From NCBI GenBank assembly GCA_036346375.1, contig JAYEVE010000988.1, positions 186,001 to 250,000 of the forward strand: a stretch of 64,000 nucleotides of DNA, read 5' to 3'. How positions within the stretch are numbered: position 1 is the stretch's first letter; each line of letters starts with the position of its first letter. The notes beneath the pieces are model-generated. The model did not search any database and was not told where the DNA came from. It saw only the letters and a list, made by a program, of their open reading frames with translations. The DNA comes from Guadua angustifolia (taxonomy: Eukaryota; Streptophyta; Magnoliopsida; Poales; Poaceae). Shown in pieces: positions 1-9,126 of this stretch. A program made the translations under genes and the position numbers.

Positions 1-760
1 TATAAACCTTCGACGAATCTGTGTTTTTTTAGAAAACCGTGGTTGTTTTTTTTACGCATTTCGGGATATTTGATCATTTTTTTGGTTTTTTGTGTTTGTT
101 AAAAAAAATGGGTCGTTAGGATCCGACGGCGAATCTATGGGTCGCTATAAATCTTTAGACAAATCTACGTTTTTTTTATAAAAAAAACTCGTGGTTATGA
201 ACCGTTGGCAAATCCATATGTTGTTATAAACCTTGACGAATCCGTGTTTTTTTGTCGATCGTGTTTTATTTAGAAAATTGCGGTTGAATCATGTTTTTTT
301 CTTTTTGTGTTTGTTAAAAAAATGGAGTCGGTAGGATCACGTCGGCGAATCTACGGTCGCTATAAATCTTTAGAGCGAATCTATTTTTTTAAAAAACCCA
401 CAGTTATGACCGTTGGCAAATACACAAGTTATTATAAACCTTGACGAATCCATGTTTTTTTTTGTCGATCGTGTTTTATTTAGAAAATTGCGGTTGAATC
501 TGTGTTTTTGTTTTTTAAAAAAGTGTGGCCGTTTTTTTATGTATTTCCTTTTAAAAATTTGCTTTCGAACACAATGGCGAATCCATGAACCGCTATAAAC
601 CTTGAGCGAATCTGGTTTTTCGTTTTTTGTGTTTGTTAAAAAAACTGGGTCGCTAGGACCCCCGGTGAATCTATGGCTCGTTATAAATCTTTGGACGAAT
701 CTACGTTTTTTATAAAAAAAACCCGCGGTTCGAATCCACGAATCGCTATAAACCTTCGAC
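1..760. repeat. Irregular AT-rich repeat array
   Basis: Two short motifs recur: ataaaccttgacgaatc-like (about 3, 218, 433, 597, 748) and ataaatctttagacgaat-like (about 147, 361, 681), separated by T-runs and by gtttgttaaaaaaa blocks. The best spacing is about 214 bp (147 to 361, 218 to 433), but units are indel-rich and later spacing is irregular. Small reading frames cross it on both strands, but their products are only the translated repeat. It continues past the left edge. I do not recognise the family. Confidence 0.75.
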
Positions 761-1322
761 GAATCTGGTTTTATGGTGGGAAAACGAAGAAAGGACCTGA
801 ATGTACGGAGCAAGGACCTGTTTGTTATATTTTTGGATCTGTTCGCTATCCTGAAAAATTAGAAAAGGGCTTGCTCGCGATTGGAATCTAACGGGAGGGT
901 TTTTTTGTAAAACGGCGCGCCAGGGACCCAGACGCGATGAATGGGAAAAAATCTTCCTCTCACAAAAAATCGCGAAGGACCTATTCGTAATCTGCAGGGA
1001 CCTATCCGTAATTTGAAAAATAGAGGGGCTTTTTCGCAAATGTCGCAAAGTGACAGCTGGACGCTCTGGTTGGCCTCCAATTCCTTCACTTATAATGGGT
1101 GCAACCATATATATATATATATGAAAATAGCGTGCAGAAATATATGTCGAAAATACCTCTCGAGGCATGGCGAATTTCTTTATGAAGTCCCAGAAAACAC
1201 AAGAAGCTCCACAAATCTATCCCATCCGCTCCTCCAGATGGACTTCCATTTGCTAGCGTAATTAGTTATGTTTGTGCATCAACCTTGTTAGCCCATGTGC
1301 TTAATTACCATTTGGAAAACTA
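761..1322. other. No gene seen
   Basis: Mixed sequence with a short TA run near 1109-1122 and small frames on both strands that match nothing I recognise. It lies between the repeat array and the solo LTR. Confidence 0.5.
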
Positions 1323-1327
1323 AGTTG

Positions 1328-2880
1328 TGTGAAATCATGTGCTGCAAAATTGGTGTAATGGTGAAATTGGCATTGCACAGTGGTTGTGATCATGACATGT
1401 GTGGTGTTCGTGCATATGCTGTGTCAAATGATTATTTGATGTGCTTATGATAGCATGATGATGATTTTGTTTGATGCAATGCGCGCGTGTGAGTGGTTGC
1501 ATGGATTAATTTTGAGTCAAGTCGTGGACTTGTGCTCGGATTTGTTTCTTGTTTATTCATGTGCAGGTGTTGCTCAAGGGCAAATGTAGTCGATAATAGG
1601 ACTGGAACTAGGTTCATGGAGGAACTGAGGTTCGAGACTAGATTCAGGGAGTAATCGAGGTCTTGGTGGTCAAGGATGTCATGCGGGACGTACGGGCTAG
1701 AGAACGGTGCACATGGAGGCTGATTAATCATGTGAGTATGGCATGTGGGCTGTACACGCGTGCAAAAGTTGTATTCGGCCATGTTGGGCCAAGTGGGGTT
1801 GTTTACAAACTCTTTTTATGTTGGGCGTAGAGTTGTATCCAAACTCTTTATGTTTGCTCAGTATAAATAGGGGGAGGTGTCTCCTGTTTATGTGAGCACT
1901 GAAGTATTAGGGTTTATACTCTTTTGTTTTGGAGTATTGTAACCAGATTAGACAAAGAAAAAACTTTCTTGCGACCCAAGTGTTTTTCTTCTTGCGGCCG
2001 GGTTTTTCTTGCGTTACTTCCGGTGACCAGATTGTGCTTTCTTGCGTTCAAGAGGTTCTCGTGGCTAGGAAGCTAAGTACTTGCGCCTAAAAAGCTTCTG
2101 GTGATTTGGAGATCTCCTGGCGTTAGTGTTCCTGCCTCCCTGGCGGCTGTGCTCCTGGCGAAAAGTTCAGGCGACCAGAAGCTAGCGACTAGTTAGTTGC
2201 TGGCGTGAAGACTGCTCCTTTCGGCCGAACTGCAGGGACTCGGAAATCTTGTAGCACTTGCGTCATTGATTCCTGCGGCCAGAGAGCTATCTTGTGACGA
2301 CTAGAGAATTTGAAGATTGCACTCGGCGGCGCATGCATGTTTTGGTGACTTCCAGGGCAACTAGAAATGAGAGGTGGCATGCAGAAGTACTAGCGGCTGG
2401 AGAACTTTGGTCCGGCGTAGTTGAAATTTCTGAAGTTTGGTCCGTTGCTCAGGGAACGCATCACGGAGTTTGGACAGTCACAAAGTAGTCATCTTGCGAA
2501 GGAAATATCCCTAGATCCGTAGATCTGATCGAGCTGATTTTTACTGTGTTAGTTTCGGAATTGAATCTAGTTTCTACAGTTAAAATTTCACATCAATCTA
2601 ACAGTGGGATTGTCAGGAATTTCTGTTTTAGTGAACGTGTATCAGTCTGTTTTTATTTGGTCCCGTGTGCAAGCAAAAATTTGGTCCGGCGTACAAGCAA
2701 AAATTTGGTCCGGCGTGCAAGCAAAAATTTAGTCCGGCGCAATAAGCCCTTTGTTGAATCCGAATCAAGTAATTTGAGTCCGAATTAAGGTGTTTCAAAA
2801 TTCATCAAAAATTTGATTTTAACTTCCACGTAATTATTCACCCTCCTCTAATTACTAGTTTAATATATATCGATCCTACA
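1328..2880 (+). mobile_element. Copia-type solo LTR
   Basis: The segment starts tgtgaaatcatg, ends cgatcctaca, and is flanked on both sides by AGTTG (1323-1327 and 2881-2885), the 5-bp duplication expected for an LTR retrotransposon. A TATA box (tataaatag, about 1862) precedes a transcribed-looking region. The last 300 bp match the end of 31690-32762, and the 5' part matches the inverted segment ending at 37842. No internal retroelement sequence follows, so this is best read as a solo LTR left by LTR-LTR recombination. Copia assignment rests on the cacccccct...gatcctaca type of 3' end and is less certain than the LTR call. Confidence 0.8.
2667..2738 (+). repeat. Three 24-bp tandem repeats inside the solo LTR
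   Basis: The unit gtgcaagcaaaaatttggtc plus cggc occurs three times in a row (2667, 2691, 2715) with one or two substitutions. The other copies of this LTR family in the window lack the triplication. Confidence 0.85.
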
Positions 2881-2885
2881 AGTTG

Positions 2886-3781
2886 CCAACAATTGACAAG
2901 AGCAAGAAGAACCTTAGCTGTGCTGATAAGATAGCTGAGAAATGTTGGCGTCGTTTCCTCACAGAAGAAGGATAGATGCTTTGTGTCAGGTGGAGGAGGA
3001 GGAAGAACGGAAATTGGAGAGGAGGACAATGCAGCTGTCAATGGTCTTTACCGATCAGCTGCACGTAGCTTCTTTTGCCATTGGCTTGTGTTCGGGCTTT
3101 GGGAAACCATGAATGGTTCTTTGCTTGGGGCTGGAGCTAAAGAACGAATTTTTTTCTTTTTGCTCTCTAACATTTTTTTTTAATCTGGTCCTTTTCAGAT
3201 AAATTTGTAAAAATGGTCTTCTCCTCGACCGTAAAAACCGTGACAAACGGTATGTGTAACTTGCCGTGCTCTCGTACTGCCGCAGCAGCGCCTCCAAGCT
3301 CGGCCAGCCACCTGCCTCGCAGCACGAGCTCGGTAGCATGGACCTGCCGAGCAACCCTAGCTCGTAGTGACTTAATTAAGTCATAGCATTGTTAAAGTGA
3401 TTAATTAAGTGACCGATCAAGGTGTTTAATTTATGAACTTGCAGAGGAAAGGTTGCTCGGCAGAAAAACATGTCGTGCCAGTCGAGGAGAGGTCATTTTT
3501 CAAATTTATTCAGAAAAAAGCCACATATGCAAATAAAGCAGGTTGGAGAAGAAGAAGAAGGCTCCTTAAGAACAAAGATGGAATTGCCGGCCTACTGAAG
3601 TAACTTGATGGCTCCAAGGAGAATCCAGCCGGCCCTGACGCTCTAGCTAAAAGAAAAGTGCTTAATATGTGTACACAAGACACTGTAATTAATAGAATTG
3701 ACTCAAATACCCATCACAATACGCATCACAATTAGAGATGTCATGGTAGCCTCCTGTCACACCGTGAGGCATATATGGGGC
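2886..3781. other. No gene seen
   Basis: Mixed non-coding sequence between the solo LTR and a hAT element. A GC-rich patch near 3265-3360 gives a short minus-strand frame with no recognisable domain. Nothing here supports a gene. Confidence 0.5.
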
Positions 3782-3789
3782 GTCTAAAC

Positions 3790-4697
3790 TAGGGGTGGGC
3801 ATTCGTTTGTTATTTCGGTTCAGTTTAAAAATAATTCGGTTTTTAAAAATTGGTAACTGAAATTCTCATACCAAAATCAGAAACCGAACTGATTTAACCA
3901 AAAAATCTGATTCGGTTAATTTAGTTTTTCGGTTAACCAAAATATGATAATAGCATTCATCTTATAGAAGTCAATAAGCAGTCTACATTAAGCTGTCCCA
4001 AAACTTAACCAAAATTGTCCTCATCAAGCCAAAACTCACCAACAATCGCCCTATCACGACGACTAATTTAGTTTTCCGGTTAACTGCTCTATCAATTTCA
4101 GCCAGAACTCACCAACAATCGCTCAATCACGACGACTAATACAGGGGAGATGGGGTCGTGGCGGCCGCCAATGGCCTCCTCACTTGTTGTTGAGCAAGGA
4201 TGCGTGATTGCCCTCTTTTGTCTCCACTAATGACGAGCAAGGAAGTGGGCCCACCCTTCATCATCAACCTTGATGTTGTTCTTTGGATCCTACTTCTCCC
4301 TCCCTTGATCCTTTGGATCTGCTTCTTCTTCCTCCCCCAGCCACCTTGTTATCTGGCGGTGACCATGAGGTGCAGTGGGAGGAGTAAGCGGTGTGGCAAC
4401 TTGTTGGCGGGCCAATGGGTGGAGGTCTGGTGTGGCTAGGGAAGAGGCGGTGGGATCGATAGGGAGAGAGAGGGGTGGAGAAGATATGGGATCTCATCGG
4501 TGGGGGAAAAGCGGGAGAGATGGGACTGGCCTAGTGAAATTTTGTGGGTTGATGGGCATTCGGTATCAGTCATTTTGGTTTTTGGAACAAAAGAACCAAA
4601 CCATATACTGAAAACCTAAAAAAACAAAAAAAAATCGGTTAATTTGGTTTGGTTTGTTAGGTAATTCTGTTTTGGTAAAAAAAAATGCCCACCCATA
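3790..4697. mobile_element. Non-autonomous hAT element, 908 bp
   Basis: Terminal inverted repeats TAGGGGTGGGCATT (left) and TATGGGTGGGCATT (right, reverse complement) agree at 13 of 14 bases. The exact 8-bp duplication GTCTAAAC lies at 3782-3789 and 4698-4705. Subterminal regions are rich in cggtt/aaccg words. There is no transposase frame, so it must rely on an enzyme made elsewhere. A roughly 75-bp internal duplication (aactcaccaacaatcgc...gacgactaat) lies at about 4030-4140. Confidence 0.9.
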
Positions 4698-4889
4698 GTC
4701 TAAACCTTTACGTGACACTGAAATACAGTATATACTAGCAATGGAGAAATTATATCATCTGCACTAGAGTAATTAGTAACCTATTTGGATGGTTAACACA
4801 CTTTCTAGGACGATCGAATTGGTCACGACAAGTTAGAGGCATAGTTTGCCTATGCAATTAGGGTCTACGGCAAGTAGGCTAGGGAGTAA

Positions 4890-4962
4890 GGGCCTGTTTG
4901 TTTTAGTTTTGAATTCTCTAAAAGCTGATTCTGGATTATGGTCGCAGAGAGGTTGATTCTCC
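4890..4962. mobile_element. Left part of a Tourist-like MITE split by a retrotransposon
   Basis: gggcctgtttgttttag at 4890 is mirrored by the reverse complement of the sequence ending at about 27597 (gggtccatttattttag). The two parts, 73 and 158 bp, flank the Tat retrotransposon and its TCTCC duplication. Together they form a roughly 230-bp PIF/Harbinger-style MITE. The expected 3-bp duplication is imperfect (TAA left, TAC right). Confidence 0.6.
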
Positions 4963-5596
4963 TGTTGACACCAAAAACGTGACGTAGGGTTTCTGGTTTG
5001 CAACACACTAGACGAACACCGGGTTCAAGTGCGCCAAGCGTGCCAATCAATTTGACCCTGTAATCGATAAGGGAAGAATCGTGAAATTCAATCTAAGCTG
5101 ATTTTAGAGATAAATCGGCTAAAGTAAAATCAGCCAAAGGCCGATTAAAAGGTAAACAGATTAGCCGTCGAGGCTAATCGGAAGGAATAAAGGTAGATCG
5201 ATTACGAAAAGCGTCGCAACAAAAGCAGAACAAATCAAACACGGAGAAATCGAAGGCGATCAAACAATCGGCGTCGCAACTTTATTTGATCGATGTCGAC
5301 TTACAAAAGAGTATTACAAGACTAAAAGCTACAAAAAAAACAAAAATTGGCAGATGTAATTTGCTGTGTATGATGTCCTTCAAGCAGCCCTGGCACGCCT
5401 TATATACTTGTAAGCCGATCCGAGTCCTGTTCTGTCACGGCGACATAATCCGAGTTGGCTATAGTTTCCTAATTGGTCTCCTGTTTCCATATACTCACCG
5501 CATGTTATCCAAACTTTCCAAAGATATTCCTGTGCATTATCCAAACTCATATGTTTTGCCGATTTGTCTTGTAATTTCCAAAATCTGGTGCAAACA
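4963..5596 (-). repeat. 3' LTR of the Tat element
   Basis: 634 bp matching 26799-27434 with scattered substitutions and small indels. It is the downstream LTR because pol reads toward it and a polypurine tract (reverse complement of 5597-5612) adjoins it. It contains many AGCCGAT/ATCGGCT words, as does the rest of the element. Confidence 0.92.
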
Positions 5597-5612
5597 TATG
5601 CCCCCCATTTTT
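5597..5612 (-). other. Polypurine tract of the Tat element
   Basis: On the minus strand this reads aaaaatggggggcata and abuts the 3' LTR, the position where plus-strand DNA synthesis is primed in LTR retrotransposons. It confirms the minus orientation. Confidence 0.8.
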
Positions 5613-5903
5613 GAAAGATAATTTATTGTCTTTCAAAAATATATCGGCTTCTTCATCCATCGGCTTCTTCCTTGTCGGTTAAAGAATTGCTCCAGTAACT
5701 GCTGCATTAATTGCGCCGTAAAAATCTCGGTGCGGTTTAATTGCACGCGTCGCCTCGAATTCATTTCCTGCCAATTTTAACTTTTCACCGTGCTATATAT
5801 ATGCGGGACCCCCACGGTCATTTTCACGCCTTCCAGCTCTCGAACCATCTTCAATCAGCTTCTCTTCTTTTGCGACCAGGCTCCCTAACTCCAAGTCGGC
5901 TGA

Positions 5904-7460
5904 ATGAATTCTTCAAAGGTACTTATCCCGATCCCGGAAAGCAATGACCAATATTACTTAGGACCAGTAGGGAATCTAGATGCCGATACAGTGATTAATG
6001 AAGAAATCCCTAGACTTCCCTTATCGGCACAAGGTTACAATATAGCAGAATGGGGAAAAAGTTTTAGGGCCTGGCCGACGGTTCTCAAGGGATGGAGAAG
6101 CTGGTATATCAGAGTGTCGGCTCAAAAGAGAGGGGAATGGGAGAGAATGGGCATAGCCGAATGCCTCCCTTTAAGCTTAGCCAACCCAGAAGCCAATGAG
6201 CCCTTGGTGGCCACGGCATGCTATTTCTGGTCGGACACTTTCAATGCCTTTCTTTTCCGGACTGGCCCCATCGGCCCAACACTTCTAGATATAGCAGAGT
6301 TGTGTTGTCTTAGGCCTGATGGCGAGCAAATATCGCTTTTTAGTGGTAAACCCAAGTATAAGCTAATTCGATCTAAAGGCGAAGGATGGTCAAAATATAT
6401 TCAGCACAACAACAAGGTGAATGGGTTAGTATCGGATGAAGAACATGTGGCTTTCCTCAATCTATGGTTAGAAAGATTCCTATTCTGCGGAGCTTCTCTT
6501 GGGCCGACTCAAGTATACCAGTTTGTGGAAGAGCAGCTGGTAGATGGTCGTCGGCTTGCTCTTGGAAAGATGCTTCTTGGAGCTGTTTATCAGATGATGC
6601 ATGTCATTAGAAGTTGGCTTTTCTTCGGGTTTGCACAGTTTGTCGTTAGTAATATAGGTGGCCCGTTATGGCTTGTTCATCTATGGCTTTATAGCATTTT
6701 CAGTCGATCACTTATCTCAGAGCCTCTGGAGGACTCGGCCTTCCCTCGCGAAGATTATCCCGAAGGTGCTACTCCGCAATACAGAGCCAGCCGATCGCAC
6801 GGGGAGAGACTTGTGATGTGCTCCAGTGGTGATACCAAAATTACCCCAGCCGATTTTAAGAAATACTTGTCATTCTTTCTGAACCTGGATAGCACGACTT
6901 TTGGGTAACAGGACTTCTTTCCTTACAGTAATGAAGCCGATTTCCAATGGCCCTCATTCCTACATCTGGATGCTGATAGCTCGTTGATGCCGGAATCGAC
7001 TTTGGAGTTGTACCGGATCTTCATTTCTCCTTTCATCCTTCATGTCGGCTTGAACTCCTGAAACAGGACATTTCAGCCGTCATATGAGTTTTATCACCCT
7101 TCAGTTTATGCCCGTCAATTGGGTTTCGGCCAAGTGGTACCTTGCTTGCCACTTCTCGATCGTCTTCAGCCCAGGACTCGGGTGACAAATGCAACAGCGG
7201 CCGAAATAGTTTTAGAGATAGCCGACGAGCTTCAAGTTATTGACTTGCCGCACTTCTTTTTGAACTCTCGCCGGGCTAGCCAATTTTCTGCTTAGTGGTC
7301 ACCTATGGCGGAGGCCCTCTATCTGGATCGCACCCCATCGGCTATCATAGAGAAATTCTTACCGAATTTTCATGAGCCAACGATAGTCTCTTCTAGCAGC
7401 AGTAGCAGCTCAAGTAAGGATAGTTCCTCAGGTTACACTAACTCATCGGTAGCCGTAGAG
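5904..7460 (+). pseudogene. Antisense plant-mobile-domain exon carried by the Tat element
   Basis: A 334-codon frame opens at 5904 on the strand opposite to gag-pol. Its product resembles the plant mobile domain (aminotransferase-like) family: a tryptophan-rich start (WPTVLKGWRSWYIR), a transmembrane-like FWSDTFNAFLF block and GPIGPTLLDIAELCCLRPDG near residues 120-140. It stops at TAA 6906-6908, but the same frame continues sensibly, so this may be a CAA-to-TAA change. Further stops follow (a TGA near 7060, a TAG near 7293), then a serine-rich stretch to a splice-donor-like GTATCG at 7461. Antisense extra genes are known in Tat elements. The role of such proteins is not established; gene silencing and transposition have been proposed for the family. 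TATA-like tatatatat lies near 5797. Confidence 0.75.
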
Positions 7461-7544
7461 GTATCGGCTTATTTCTTCAAAAAATCTTTATGTCGTTTGT
7501 TTTTTTCGGTTCCAGATCTTAATTACTATCTCATCTCTTTTTCC
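7461..7544 (+). other. Probable intron 1 of the antisense gene
   Basis: The segment starts GTATCGG and ends in a pyrimidine-rich ctctttttccag, typical of a plant intron. Two similar candidates follow: about 7703-7768 (AAG|taagtactttc...ttttgtag) and one ending ttctttcag at about 7950. The splice calls are by eye. Confidence 0.55.
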
Positions 7545-8840
7545 AGACGCCGCTGCGGCAAGAAGATCAGCAGAGCCATCGGCTAGCGAATTCGAAAGGA
7601 AAAGGCCACATCAATCATTGAGTGCGATCGGTTATTCATCCGGCAACCTTCGCATCCAAAGTTCATCCTTGTCAGAGCTTGAAAAGGGTCGACTCCCAAG
7701 TAAGTACTTTCAGCCGATAATTGCTTTTTACCTTCTATTACTAACCTCCCATCGTCCGATTTTGTAGAGAAACCTAAGTCTACCAAAGCTCCCGCCGGGC
7801 GACAAAAACGCACAGAATAGAGCGCCGAGAGCTCCCCTCGCGCATCGGCCTTCATAGAGCTACATCCTTTCATCACTATTAATTTTTCATCCAGAAGAAA
7901 ATTACTGTTTTTGAAGCATTTACTGATTTTTTGAAGCATTTTCTTTCAGCCGACAACATCCGCACAAGCAGCCGGTATCTTGGCCGACCTTCAAGGCGCC
8001 CTTGCTACCAACCACCCGATGCCATCTCCTTCCGACTGACTTCTGTTGTTCACCGCCTCGCCTAACTCCTCGCGCTTTGCACTAGAGTCAATCAACCCCA
8101 CCGACACCTTTCGGTTTTACTCTGGACGAGCTAGACGACCCAGAAGTGATGGCCTCCGATGATTATGTTGCTGATATCCGCAATATCATTGACGTCTCCT
8201 TTGAAGGCATCGACCAAGGTCGTCCAATCGGAGCCCAATATGCAACAGAAGTTAAATCGGCTTTTTCATGAAGTCTGCCAGCCCGAAGCCCAGCTCCTTG
8301 CCAACACCCAATCGCTAAGAGATGCCATGGCTGCAGTGGAAGCCGACCTTCCTCCCGATACTATGAGGGCGATTTTGGGAGTTTGCCATTTGGATGATCA
8401 GAGAGCGGAAGTGGAGGCTGTCCGCGCACGCATTGCTCAACGAGTGGCTCAACGAGCCGATCATCAACTACTGGATCGGTTGGTGGCCGAGGCAAAGAAG
8501 ATGAAGCAGAATTTTGACAAGGATGCTTCTTCTTTGAAGTCCACTAAGGGCCAAATACTCCAGTTTGAATCGGCCAAAAAACAGCTTGAAGAAGAATTGG
8601 CCAAACTTCACAATCAATTGATTGATGAGCAGTATAGCTTGCATCGGCAAAAGCGGCTTCCTTTCCAATCAAAAACAGCAAATTAGCCAGGCTGTTGCCA
8701 AGGTCAAGGAGCAGTCAGCGAAAATAATTCCTGTTCCTGGCAGTGCTCAAGCCGATGAGCGTCTGATGGGCGGGTCCAAGATGCACTTGCCAAGGCAGCC
8801 GCGGCATTGTCGGCTCTAGGGGCCAGACTTCCTGGATCGG
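7545..8840 (+). pseudogene. 3' exons of the antisense gene, with coiled coil
   Basis: After the candidate introns, an open stretch from 8159 to 8686 encodes a glutamine-, lysine- and glutamate-rich helical segment (for example KQLEEELAKLHNQL near its end) with leucine-heptad spacing. This is the coiled-coil tail often seen after a plant mobile domain. It breaks at about 8670, where the frame shifts into a following alanine-rich stretch ending near 8819. Strand, intron pattern and AGCCGAT word use match the upstream exon, so I infer one gene of at least four exons, now broken. Confidence 0.55.
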
Positions 8841-9126
8841 GCCTATAATCGTATGGATGTAACTCATGATTTATTGAACTGAAACAATGTTACTTTTGCT
8901 GTGGCTTTGTAATATGTTTAATCGGCTGTTTACCCGATTATATTTATTCTGAATTCTTGTGCTTCTTAATTATTCATGCGCCGATCCATATGCTAGGGTA
9001 GTACTTTTTTAAGTATTTTCCATTGATTGCCTTTGGTAACAAGTTCCCTCAAGCGTCTCAAGTATGTATGCATTTCCATCGACAAGCCGATTTATCTTAT
9101 ACGGCCCTTCCCATGTTGGTGACTAT

